A stretch of 64,000 nt of DNA. It comes from Chinchilla lanigera (Eukaryota; Chordata; Mammalia; Rodentia; Chinchillidae). The stretch is from positions 2,388,920 to 2,452,919 of the forward strand of contig NW_004955517.1 of the NCBI RefSeq assembly GCF_000276665.1, given 5' to 3'. Positions 12,246 to 24,545 of the stretch are shown here, piece by piece (the stretch's first letter is position 1; each line of letters opens with the position of its first letter). Under the pieces are notes generated by a model that was given only the letters and a program-made list of their open reading frames with translations, was not told the origin of the DNA and made no database searches. The position numbers and the translations under genes were made by a program.

Positions 12246-13084
12246 TACAGCTCTACAGAGCCACTAACTCCCGCCATACTCAGAATTTAGTTTAAAGCAC
12301 CATATTAAAATGAAAAACCGTAGTTACATGGGTTCTGAAATTTTAGCCAAAAGGAGTGAAGTGTTTTTGGTAATGAGAACAATAAATGAATGATTAAGTG
12401 TGATTTCCTGAACATCGGATATAATCATCGCACCCCTCACAGCTTTATGTCCCCCAAACTGGCTCTACGGGTAAGAAAAAAGGTCCATCATGACTGCCCT
12501 CAGGGATGACTTGTAGGGGACAGGACTCTGCCTCGCCCCTCTGGTTAGAGCAGGCCCCAATCCTACTGTTGCTGGTGTTTGCTTTCATCTGTCCCAGTGA
12601 GCCAGAGAGGAGCAAGGGAACAACAGAGAAAATGCCAGAATCGCAGGGAGGACAGTGCAATTCCACCAGCCGCCAGTGGAGCGGCCCCAGTGAGCACTTC
12701 CCCTCCTGTGGGCAGCCCAGGACAGACAGCTCCTAACGACTGTGCTAGTGCCACCACAGCTCTACACTCTGCCACTTTGGGAGGGGTGCATCCTCCAATA
12801 GGCTTAACGAGACTTATAGAACAATGGGCTTGACAATGGGAATGCCACCAGGGCAACCAAACTAAACTTCGAAGATGTAGAAGCAGGTTAATATGGGACG
12901 GCTAAATGGGCGCACCGCTTCGTTTCCCACGGAGGTGGAGAGAGGGTCGAGGAAATTCTGTTGCTGGGTAAAATATGGCTCTAAAGGGTCATTTGTTTCT
13001 CAAGATTAATTTTGCCAATTAATTAGAATAATTACCTTTTTAGCTCTGTAGCTTAATTACACTTACTTGCTTATGCAAGCAATA

Positions 13085-13265
13085 TATCAAAAGAAAACTT
13101 ATGGAATGCTAGGGCATTTTTATTAAAGCACTTTGCCTATGTGTGTCATTTAAAACTCATAACAGCACTATGAAATAAATGATACTGTCTTTGATACAGA
13201 GGGGAGGAACAGTGATGATAAGCAGGCTTTCTTAGCAACACACAGCTAGGCTGTTTCTTGGGTTT
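13085..13265 (+). repeat. MIR fragment
   Basis: AAAACTCATAACAGCACTATG, GATACAGAGGGGAGGAACAG and ACACACAGCTAGGCTG follow MIR order. It abuts the TAAT-rich block at 13000-13080. Confidence 0.7.
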
Positions 13266-14807
13266 GATTTTGTTTCTGTTTTTGCAGGAACAACACTATA
13301 TTACATGATTACAGAGTATGAGTAAGCAAGGATCTGCTCGACTGACTGATGCACCCATCCCTCAGCCAGCTGCCACCTTTGGGGATGGCAGTCTTCCCAA
13401 GCAACACCAGTGCGTTAGAAGCAGAACCTGAGATCAAGACTTGAGTGCAACTCATTTTTGGAGGAACCATCCTAACACTAATAGAGCAAAGTGAGGCAGG
13501 AGAAGGGAAGGAGGTTATAAAAGCTGTGGTAATGATCAGGTTTCCTTGGCTAGTGGAGCTGTCCTGCTGGGCACCTCTGAGAGATGGGCGGGGACATACA
13601 GGAGAGCTGCACTACCTCAGGCTGAGCTGTCTTCCAGCTCATATTTGTCACCGAAGGAGGGCTGCTCTAGTAGACACAAACTTCCCTGCACTTCTCGCCT
13701 GTCCTGCCTATTGGCCAGACAAGTTCCCGTGGCTACAGCAGAGGGAACAGGGCCTTGACTTGCACTCAGAAGGGTGGGCTTGGAGGGTGGGGATTGGACG
13801 CTTGGGTGGCAGTAGCATCTGCTCCGGCCAACTAGCGTAAAGTTATGCAAATCCACCTTATCACATGGTGGGTAAAATATGACTGGTCTTGTGGTCTATG
13901 AGGAATATCTCATATCTTTACACTGATTTGAGTAAATGAATTGTAATGGTTGCCTAGCAGATTTCACAGATATGCTACAATTTATTAACTGATTGTTTCT
14001 AATTCTGTTCCCATAGATCCTTAAATGCACAACTGTGACCTGTCTTGTTCATTAAGTGTTAGTTCGAAGTATTGACTGTTCTCTGGCAGGGTCTCTACAG
14101 CTCTATCAAGCAAGTTCAAACAAAAAACCCTACTTCACACAGTGAAAGGAAGTGCTACAAACAGTCCAGGCCCACCTTCCTCCCAATTACCAAGCAAGTT
14201 TCCGACCGAGGTAGCACATTATGATAGAGGAGAAGCTAGCTCAACACTACTTGCTGATTTTGATCACAAATCAAAAGGAAAGTCAGGTGGTAACTATTTC
14301 ATTTCTGTGGTAAAATGATGTTCTTTCTGGTAGGATTCAGAAGTACATGCATACGATAATGTAAAGGAGCTAACACAGTTCTGGCACATGTATTAGAAGC
14401 AGCACTTGAGTATTTCATTAACTATCTAGAATTTCCTAGCTGAGGTTATCCTACAACCTGAAATATTTGTCTGATATTTAAGTCACTTCCTTTAACCTGT
14501 CAGTTACTAAATAATTATTTCTGTTCAAGTAATTTGGCATTTGAGCGTATTGTCTCCCTTGTGTTTACAATAAACTGAATAGTTAAAAGCTGCTGAATAT
14601 TTCTACTTTATATCTAGGATTATGATAAAATCTTTGGCATGCGAAGTCTTATGAGAAAACAACTTTTTGATGATTTACATCATTAGTATCTCTGTAACCC
14701 AACTTCTTCCAAAGCATATGACTTTATAATCATTGGAACAATTTCTAGGTCCTTACTGAGGTCTTCCTCAGTGAGATATAGGGTAGCATTTTAAAGCATA
14801 CAAACGT

Positions 14808-14880
14808 AAAACTGAAGTTGTAGCCCTAGTAAAATTGAGTAAAAATTGAGTAAAAAACTGAAGTTGTAGCCCTAGTAAAA
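14808..14880. repeat. Local tandem duplication, period 47 bp
   Basis: The 26-base block AACTGAAGTTG...CTAGTAAAATT occurs at about 14808 and again at about 14855, joined by two copies of a 12-bp unit (AAATTGAGTAAA). The copies are nearly identical, so the duplication is recent. Confidence 0.9.
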
Positions 14881-14917
14881 TTTGTGCATAAACCCTGCCT
14901 GGGTGTTATGCACAAAT
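14880..14917. repeat. Perfect 12-bp inverted repeat with short loop
   Basis: ATTTGTGCATAA (14880-14891) pairs with TTATGCACAAAT (14906-14917). Inside, ACCC pairs with GGGT after a single-base bulge, leaving a 5-nt loop. The result is a 16-bp stem directly after the tandem duplication. Confidence 0.9.
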
Positions 14918-16274
14918 CCTAGACGAGCATTTCTAGGAGTGTAAGATGTCCTGTGGAAGAATGCAGACTAATCCCAGTTCCTTAATTCTGCACAGTAAAT
15001 GTTGTGCAGATGTGGCAGGCAGAGTAGCAAAAGGTTTCCTTCTTCTACAGTGCAGGACTTAAAACTGCTTCTGCGAAACCTGGAGTTCCTAGAAGATGTG
15101 GCCTGGGCTATACAGGTGGGGCTGGGCTCTGGGTGAAAGCTGGAGACCAGCAGGAAGGGACCAGTGAGCGCCCAGCTAGTCCTCCCGGTCTGTTTTATAC
15201 ATGGGGCTCCTCAGCAAGATACTGTTTGGAAAAAAAGCTGTGCTACTGCACAACAATAGTTAGTATCTTTATTTCCAAATGCAAGTAAAATCTATTAAAC
15301 GACTGGGCTGCTTTCTTTACACATGGCTATAAACATTTTATCTTATTTTTCCAGTTTGCTTTTATTGAGCCAATCCTAAGATTGTAGTCTTGGGAAGAAA
15401 GCGATGAAGCCCGTGGTAGAAACTTTGCTTGAAGAGCCATCTCTAATTGTACCCTTACGAGGGTTGCATGAAATTAAATATTACCCTCTCTCTACTCTCC
15501 ACACCTGCCCAGCTCAGGTGCTGAGTCAGAGACTTCCTTGATTGCTCTCCTCTAGCTTGAGAGAAAGAACAGGAGTGCTTCAAGCCAATAACGCAGTGTT
15601 CAGTGATCTGTTGTTCTTCAAATCTGAAAGGATTAACTTTGGATTTGCTGTGTACCCTGGGGAGAAATCATTGCAGAAGCAATACAGAGCGTATGACCTC
15701 ATGTACAATATTATTGAGCATCCCAGCCCCATTGCCTGGCTACTGGTGCATCTTAACACCTGGTCCAGGGTGGTTGATTAGGGGTTGATTTGGCCACACT
15801 TACCCAGAAGCCCAGGGGCCCATCTAAGATTTTCCAAAGCATTGAGCACCTCGATGCCCCTTTCCACCAACACAGCACAGCTATTTTTACCTAATCGCCA
15901 AGGATAACGTGCTTAATATGTCTGTGTTGGTACTCTCTTATTAGTTAGGAGACCACATGGGCAGGAGTGTCTGTAACTTTTGTCAGTTATTCTTTTGAAA
16001 ACTGGTCAGAGTATCAGTAAAAATAGCACTTCCTGTGACTCATCAGTTGGGGCACCTTTGCTTTAGACTAGGAAAAGCTCACTAAACCAATATATTAAAG
16101 GTTCATTTCATGAGAGGCAAATTTTGTAGATATGCAGTAGAAAAAGAGTTTCTGTAGTCAATTGTATTAGGAAATATGGTCTCTCTCTTGGTGATTCAGA
16201 GTGTGCATTAGAAAGACAAAATGCTGGGAAGTATTCCTTGAGTTTATTTCTTGATCATAATTTTTAATTTCTTC

Positions 16275-16335
16275 CTTTCCGTTCCTCTTTCTTTTCCTTC
16301 CTCTTTCTCCTTTTCCTTCTCCTTCCCTTATCTTT
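16275..16335. repeat. Short polypyrimidine tract
   Basis: A TTCC/CTTT-rich run of about 60 bp. Confidence 0.8.
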
Positions 16336-16819
16336 TTACTCATATTAAATACTTAAGAGTCCATGAGAATATTTTTTGAAAACATTGAATTTAAACCTGA
16401 ATATTTTGGAAAACACTGAATTTAATTTAGGGCAATTTTAATTTTTTCTGCAATTTCAGAACCAGGACCATGCATGGTACAAGGTGCATACTCAGTGGTC
16501 ATTTGTCAATGGAAGTGAACAGGAGAGAAAAGTATATTAATAGGAACCCAAAAAATACATGGGACAGTTGTCTGAAAATCACACCACTTACTTGATGAAA
16601 AGTGTATGAGAGTTTTATAGAAGTAAACTACATTAACACCGAATTCCATTAATCCACTTTGGGCATATGGATCAGAATCACAAGACGCAAGGTTGGGGAC
16701 GAATCTCGGTAGACATCCAGCTATCATTTAATATACAGGACACAGACACGGATGAGGTATTGGCTTTTGTAGATGTCAAGAGAGTATTTCCAGCAATTTA
16801 GGTACATCAGTGGGGATAT

Positions 16820-16995
16820 GAGCTTTCGCTCAAGCCAGGTGGGCTCACACCCTGCTTCTGCCTCTCACCAGCTGAGGGGATGTGGGCACATGTAACGTGC
16901 CTCAGTTTCCTCGTTAGCAAACAGTGATGACACACCCTTCAGATGGCCACTGTGAGGGCTTAATGTGACTAAGCAGGTGGATGGCCGAGCAGAAT
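16820..16995 (-). repeat. MIR fragment
   Basis: GTGCCTCAGTTTCCTCGTTAG followed by GTGAGGGCTTAATGTGACTA is antisense MIR. Confidence 0.75.
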
Positions 16996-17416
16996 GTCTG
17001 GGATTGGGAAACAGTATGAAATATTGCTGTATTAAATATATTATCAGGCAGAGTTGTACAGTCAACATGAAATTAGAGGTGACGACAAATCTAGAGAGGA
17101 CGTAGGAAACCTTAAAGGCTGTGGAAATAGTTTGGGGGGTTGCACAACTGAGGTCTCCCTATGGACAGCGCCTGATCACGGGTGGCATTCTGGAGATGTT
17201 TTTGATTTTATTTGTGGGGACAGGCAGTTGTGGTTTGAGGGTGCGTCTCATAAATCCTCCTGGTGTAGTGTGGTGGGGGCGCTCTGCAAATTATGTCGGT
17301 GCAAGCAGAACCCTTCTGTTTAACCAGGAACCCCTAAAACCTTCATTTTTCCACAAGAAACCACAGACGGAAGGAAACTCTCTCTGCAGGGCTGACGGTG
17401 AGGTTTCCATTCCCTA

Positions 17417-17944
<528 letters not shown>

Positions 17945-18814
17945 TTATGAAGCTTGATGTTCCTATGTTAAAGATATGGCAGGACCGCATAATCACTTCA
18001 AAAAGCTGCATGTAAAACATTCCTTTAGGCATTAAAATGTGGCAAGTTAAAATTGAAGGACATGAACACAAATCTTGTTAATTTCAGAGCTTGATCGCTA
18101 TAAAGAAATGATTTGGCTTTTCATCCTCTGTTAAAGTGCTTTATTTACAGGAAGGTATTATTAACACCACCATGTAATGAACTTAAGATGGAAAGATAAT
18201 TATGTATTTAACTACTTCAAAATGTTAGATGCCTGGAAAGGAGGCATTAGGATTAATGAAACCACATACACGATTATTTTTTCGTTTAGCCATTACTGAG
18301 CTCTGAAAACCCAAAATGTTGTACTCCAGTTAAATATGATACCTGTGGCTTTCTGTTAAGTCTCCCCCTCACAGTCCTTCCTGATTAAAGGGAAATCATA
18401 CTGTGTGACCAGTATCGAATTCACATGTGGCTGGTGAGGATTAAACTGATAATGTCTGTATAACACTGGAAGAGTCAAATCCTGCTGAGTGAGTAACTTA
18501 TTACAGGCATGGATACTTCCGGATTTGAGGCAGTGAAATCAACCCCTCCAGAGTAGATCAGCCAGGGTTGGCTCCTGCAATTAGAAGAAGCTGGGGCGAG
18601 GTGGAGGGAGTCTGCTGGTGTGCGGAGAAATGCAGAGTGGGAGCAAACTGGGGAAGTCCTGGCCCTGCACCCCTGCGGCGCCCTACCCAGACACCTCAGT
18701 AGAGAGGGTAGAGTTGAGCGTGAGCCTGGTTCTACCTGGTTCTAGCTTGCACAAGTTACTCCACTGATCCAGCCCTCACCCCACACATCTGCAGAGTCGA
18801 GACTAACTCGCTGA

Positions 18815-18960
18815 TTCATTCTGCAGATGTTTGATGGTGTACTTACTATGCACCAGCTGTTGGGGTATAGAAATGTAAGGAGGAGTTCAGAGAAAAGACA
18901 AAGACAAAGACAAAGAAGTTCCCTGCTCATCAGGGAGCTTAATGCTGGTTAGGGGAGAGA
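18815..18960 (+). repeat. L2 3'-end fragment
   Basis: ATTCATTCTGCAGATGTTTG, ACTTACTATGCACCAGCTG and CTCATCAGGGAGCTTAATGC follow the terminal L2 consensus. Confidence 0.75.
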
Positions 18961-19316
18961 GAACTAAAAATAAAATAATTACAAGTGTGTGAGCTACTTG
19001 GAGGGGAGAGTATCCTAGATTGGAAGGTATGCCTGAGGGTGTTCCATTTAAGGTGAGACCTGAAGATGGTGGTGGAAACCATGCAAAAAGTGTGGGAGGA
19101 AGCTCTGTGGACAAAGGGCGCAGCTCGTGTGACAGCCCTCAGGGAGGGGAACCTGACCTCTCAAGGAGCCCACAGAAGGCCGGTGTCACCCCTGGATGGT
19201 GAGAGAAGTTGAGAATAAAGCTAATTAACCTCACATGACTGCTGTACATAGGACCTAAGAGAACGCACGTCAGAGCATTAGGCTCACAGCCCTCACTAAA
19301 TGTTAAAATATCTTCT

Positions 19317-19450
19317 CCTTCTTTGCCTTCATCTTCCTTTCTTCTCCCCCTTCTCCTCTCCCTCCTCCTTTTATTTCTCCTTCCTCTCCTTCTTCCCCTT
19401 CCGGCTCCTCCTCTTCCTTCCTCTTTCTACTTCTTCCTCTTCTTCATACT
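19317..19450. repeat. Polypyrimidine (CCT/TTC) tract
   Basis: About 130 bp, almost entirely C/T on the plus strand. Confidence 0.85.
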
Positions 19451-20192
19451 ACGAATGTTCCTGTGACTATTGCTACTACCTTGAAGAAAGTGAGACTGAG
19501 GAGGAAAATACACTTGTCTCAACTCAGTTAACAGGAGCATTGGCACGAGGACCCTGGTCTCCAGACGCCCTCCGTCAGTGTTCAGATTGGCTCTCGAGTT
19601 GCAAAAAGCAAAATATTTTTGCCAGGTGAGTACAGTTGACCATGAGATGGTCCAGGATTTGCCCAGAAGGGCACAGGAGATGCTTTGTTGATGGAGGGTC
19701 TCTGTGTTTCCTGAGTGTCTCACAAACATACCTGCACCTCACTACCAAAGGGAGAGCTTTGTCCTCTCTTTCTCATCCGTCTCTTTCTCATGCCCTCACT
19801 CCCTTCCTCATTTCTCCCTGGATGGGGTGGAAGCATTTAAGAGGACCTCTGGAGACGGTATAAAGAGACAAAGCCCATGCTACCCTGGCAGCTGATGCCC
19901 TGTGATGTCACTGGTGTCGGCCAGAAGAAGGTTGGCGCGTCTTGCACACCCAGGTTTTATGACACTAATGCCAGTTCATCCGGCTGACAAGTCCCCTCCC
20001 GGGAGATGTCAAAGAGGGGACGGCTGTCTGTTATGCAGCTTAGAGAAAGTGAAAACTGGGTGTGAATTCTAGAAGGCTAAGGAGGGAAGAACTCGCAGGG
20101 GCCGGGTGGGTTAGAAAGAGGATGGGAGAAAGGGAGAACGAGCTCCACTGACGCTAACGCTCGTGACTACAAGCAGCTTGATCTAAAGACAG

Positions 20193-20415
20193 TCGTGTGT
20201 GTGTGAGTGTGTATGTATGTGTGTTTGTGTGTGAGGCATGTGTGTGTGTATGTGTGTTTGTGTGTATTTGTGTGTATGTGTTTCTGTGTGTGAGTGTGTG
20301 TGTGGTAGTGTGTGTGACTGTGTATGTTTGTGTGTGAGTGTGTATGTATGTGTGTTTGTGTGTGAGGCGTGTGTGTGCGTGTGTGTATGTGTGTTTGTAT
20401 GTGCGTGTGTATGTG

Positions 20416-20459
<44 letters not shown>

Positions 20460-20462
20460 CGC
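20193..20462. repeat. Large (TG)n array with about 131-bp higher-order duplication and (CG)n end
   Basis: About 270 bp of TG with regular TGTA, TGTTT and GAGGC interruptions. The pattern around GAGGC recurs at 20233 and 20364, an offset of 131 bp. The array ends with some 17 TG units passing into GCGCGCGCGC at about 20451-20461. ORFs across it are artefacts. Confidence 0.92.
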
Positions 20463-22889
20463 ACTATTTTTCTCCAAACTCTGGGCCCTGTGATTCATCC
20501 TCAGCCACACAGTGCCTTCCTTTCTAGACATTGAAGGTGTAACCCTGGGGCAGAAGTCCATTTGCCCCTTCAAGTGGAATTATAAAACTTGCCACCTTCC
20601 CTCAGGCCCCCAGTTTCCCCAAAACAAAGCAGAAACCTCACTCTCTAGCACGTTTCAGATAATCAGTGTTAGAACCTGTGGCCCAACCATTCACCTCCCT
20701 TGAGTTCAGGAGACCAAAATAAATCTACAGCCATCTCTCTTTTCACTACTGCCTTGGATGATCTATGGCTTTGTTCCTGACAACAAAGAATTACTCTCAA
20801 AATGGACAAAATTATCCAACAGAGAGTTCCTTTGTTTGTAGCCGGACTATAAATACACTCAGATAAAAGAGAACAGAATTGTTCTGCGTTTTCTGGCTTA
20901 ATAAGTGTCCATAAACGATAGTCACCTTAGCAGGAAGGGTGCTCTTTACAGTTAACACCACCGAAGGTTTTCCCTTGGAAAAAAGGCTCAGCTCCCTTCT
21001 TGGAACTAATTGAACCAAATGAGGAATACTAATGAAAAATGCTATTAGTGTTTTTGGTTAGTTTGCAAGTCACAGTGGAAAGCAATAGGTTGGAGGCGGA
21101 CAGGAAACAGGGCTGATTAATGGCTCCTGCAGGGATCCTGGTCTGTGAAGCTAGGGAGGGGACGCCGCCTCCCAAGGCCTGGCACACAGCCGCCTGCAGA
21201 AGGATGTCCTAGAAGAGACACATGGGAGTAAGGAACTGGTCGGAGGTAGGGAAGTTGGAACCCAGCAGCGCCGCACATGCTAACAAGCTCTGTGAGCTAA
21301 CCACCCGCTCTCCCAGGGAGAAAGCTGTGATGTGTAGCTTTTGCCAGTCTGCATAGTGTAGTATTCCCTTATGGACAATTCCAAGCTACCAGGATATCAC
21401 CTCTGAGCTTGGGCTGGGATCTGCAAACTCATGGTGCTCCAGCAGGCCACTCCCACCAAGGGACGCCCTGAGGACAAGGACCTTTGCTGTCTTTGGGCTC
21501 ATTCCCATCAGTTGCAGGCTTTCTTTCCTTCCCTCATTTACCTGCTCTGTGACTTACACACTTCCGTAGTTAGTTACTGTAGTAGATGCTGTCGATGCTT
21601 GTTATTGCTGTATGCCTTATTCCACTCTAGGGCCACCTGCAGCTTCAGGGGACAGTCCTCACACTCAGGAGGCTTCTGCCAGCACAACCTGCATCTCCTG
21701 GCCAAGGACTGTCTCACAGAGACAGAAGAGAAGCCCCTAACACTCTCATTTCCCCTTTGGGCTGGAAGGGTTGTAGCTCAGCCAGAGGCTGCCCGTCCTG
21801 CCCCTAGCTTCCCTTTGCTCCCCTTGCACCCTGGTGGACTGGGGCAGTTGCTGCAGTATCTTCTCCGGCCATTCTCCCCTCCAAGGTGAGCGCAGCCCCC
21901 CATCTACTTCAGAAAACAGTTGCATTTCTGAAGAATGAGAGGGTCCCCAGGAGTGGCTAAAATCAGGTAGGGGGGATCCAGGTCCTCTATTTGCATACAC
22001 AACGTTCACAGCAAACTTTCCAAAAGATTCTCTGGCTTGAGGCCTCACCCTTGCTGAAACAGGTCTGCAGCTGCTACGTAACAAGCATTTCTCAGACACT
22101 TCTCAGGTTCTGGCCCAGGAGGGCTCCCTGCTGTGTACTGGCTGCTCTGTGTGGCAGCACAGGTCCTGTCACAACAGGTCCTGTCTCAGGTGTGTAGGTT
22201 CCAGAAGTCCTGTAAAATGATTTGTGACTTTTATCCTGAGTAGTGAGGACAGACAGGGAGGCCAGTTTCCAAAGAAAGAAAAATGAACAACCAGACCTAT
22301 AAACACCCAAGACCTCCAAAGACCGGCAGCCAGTGAGGACCAGTGGCCTACTAGAATCAGTCTGCAAGTGTCCAGCACAGACTGGCACCAGAGGCGGTAC
22401 TGGACGGTGATGACCTGCAGCGGTTGGCTCTACCAGCTGTTGGCATCCAGTACTACCTGCTGTCATCTGGTGACATCAGTACTGCTGGAAGAGCCCACCT
22501 GGCTGAGTCACTTTTCCATCTGAATCAAGCAGAAGAACCCAGGTTGACTGGCAACGTCTCCAGTATGCTTGGTGGAACGAGGTAGCTTCCCGCCATTGTT
22601 GGAAATCGCCAGGGAAACCCAGGGCCTTTGCAGAGCCACAGGACAATGCTCAGGTGCGTGGGACAGTTTCCTCCAGGTGCCATGAGAACTGGGCCAGCTG
22701 CCCAGGGGCAATCTGCCCATTGACATCCTGTTCAGATCTCTGGCTTTGCTCCCTCCCTACCCTGCTCCTCACCATCTCCTCCTCCACAGACTTCTTGAGC
22801 CAAAATTCTCATCTCAGCTTCCGCTCTGGGAAAGGCAACTAAGGCAGTTATCAAACACCAGTGAAGTGAGCACCTGTTACCTTCCAGGC

Positions 22890-23375
22890 TCTGCCACGGA
22901 TCGGGCTGTGTGGGTGCTAATAAAGCAAGCCTGGCTTCCCTGGCCGGCTCATCACATGCCAGTCTGCTGCTGGCTCTGGCCTTCCCAGGGCTCTCCAAAT
23001 TCCTGAGCCCCTCCGGCTGCAGGACCTGGTGTTCTCTGCCTGCTCCACCTGGACCTTCATCACCTGCTTTACACAGAGGCCCCTCCTCAGCCTTCCTTTT
23101 CTTTTTCACGCAAAAACTCTTCTTTTACTACACCTTCCAACCTCAGCTTCCTCCCCGCAGCCTGCCCTAGTCTGCCTCCATTATCCCGTTTTATGTTTCT
23201 TTTTAAAACAGGAGCACTTGTATTCATAGGGTATTATGTATTCACTTGTATATGTTCTGTTTTATCAGTGCCTGGAGGAAAAGCTATACATTTATTTTTG
23301 ACTAATGCTGAATCCCTTCCACCTTGCACAGCATTTGGGATGAAGGAGGCACTCCCTAAATGCTTGCTGATTAAA
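22890..23375 (-). mobile_element. L2 LINE 3' portion
   Basis: The antisense L2 order is present: CTCTCCAAATTCCTGAGCCC, GCCCCTCCTCAGCCTTCC, ATTATCCCGTTTTATG, GCACTTGTATTCATAG and CACTCCCTAAATGCTTGCTG. Confidence 0.7.
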
Positions 23376-24329
23376 AACAACGAAGAAGCGATGCCTTGCT
23401 CTCCCCCCTCTGGAGAACTTGCTATTTGTTTGGGGATGCAGACAAGCACTGTGGTGGTGTTTCGCTGTGGGAGTAAGGGGAGTGTGTTAGAGGAAGATGT
23501 GACCCATATCTGTGGGGGAAGGGAGGGGATATAGTGCAGAGAATGGGTAGCTAAGCAGGAACTGGAAAGGGTGCCTGGTTTATGCAGGTAAGAGTGAGAG
23601 GCAGATGTTGATTTTCTATCATCGTGTTTAGAAATTCTGTATTGTTTTTCTAATTTTTTGGGTTGTTTTGTTTTTCTTATTTTGTTTTTCATCTTTTCTC
23701 TTTAAAATAAAAAAAGAGTGTGAGGCAGAGAGAAGGGCAAATGAAAGACACACAAGTGAGCATGCGAGGCGCACCAGACGGGTAGTTGACACAACTGGAA
23801 CAAACATCTCGAGGCTGGCACGGGAGGTCAAGAGGCAGGCGGAGACGGGTGAGGTGTGGTCTAATGGCGGTCCACACGTGACGGCGCCGGGGGGCCACAT
23901 CCAGCCACACCTCCTCGTCCATGCACAGCGGTCTGTGGTCACTCTCATGCTTCGATGGGAGAGTTGAGGACTTGCGATAGAGAACCGAGGTTCCACAAAG
24001 CCAACCGAATTTTTCCATAGGTGGAGGGTGTGAACTCTCAGCGGAGAAACGCGGCTCCTACCAGAGGATTCAGCTTTTTGCTGGTGTGGTGGGAAGCACC
24101 GAATGGCTGCCCTGTGTGAGGCTGTGCTAGCTGCAGTGTGGAGTGTGGACTGGACGAAGACTGGGCTGGAGGCTGGAAGATGACACTGCGCCTGACTCCC
24201 CGGGCTTCTGTACACCCTTTGGCCTCAGGACCGTGTCTGCAGCATCTTTCTATCCCTCATTGTTAGACGCATCCAGGCAGCTCACAGACTTCAGCAAGTG
24301 AATGACGTGACGATGGTGGTGGTGGTGGT

Positions 24330-24545
24330 GGGAGTAATAATACAGTCATTACAGCTGGGCCTCTGTGCCCATCCCGCCAGTAAATGCCACGTGCACTGGC
24401 TTATTTAATCTTCTCAACAACCCAGTGAATTAGGAGCCCAGGCTTTCATGTTAGAGGTGAGGAAACCGAGGTCCCACAGCACAACCAGCGGTGCCTGGCC
24501 GAAGCAGTCGTGGTTTGAACTCAGACCTGGTCTCTCAGCTTCCTC
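24330..24545 (+). repeat. MIR fragment
   Basis: TTATTTAATCTTCTCAACAA, AGGTGAGGAAACCGAGGTCC and GTTTGAACTCAGACCTGG follow the MIR core and 3' half. A short (GGT)n run at 24315-24332 precedes it. Confidence 0.8.

Noticed and set aside
20154..20573. Thr/His- and Val/Cys-rich ORFs over 90 codons
   Set aside because: They are translations of the TG/CA array.
23628..24215. 195-codon minus-strand ORF
   Set aside because: No domain or family is recognised, and its end is an A/T-rich low-complexity Lys/Asn run. CpG-rich composition explains the open frame better than coding.
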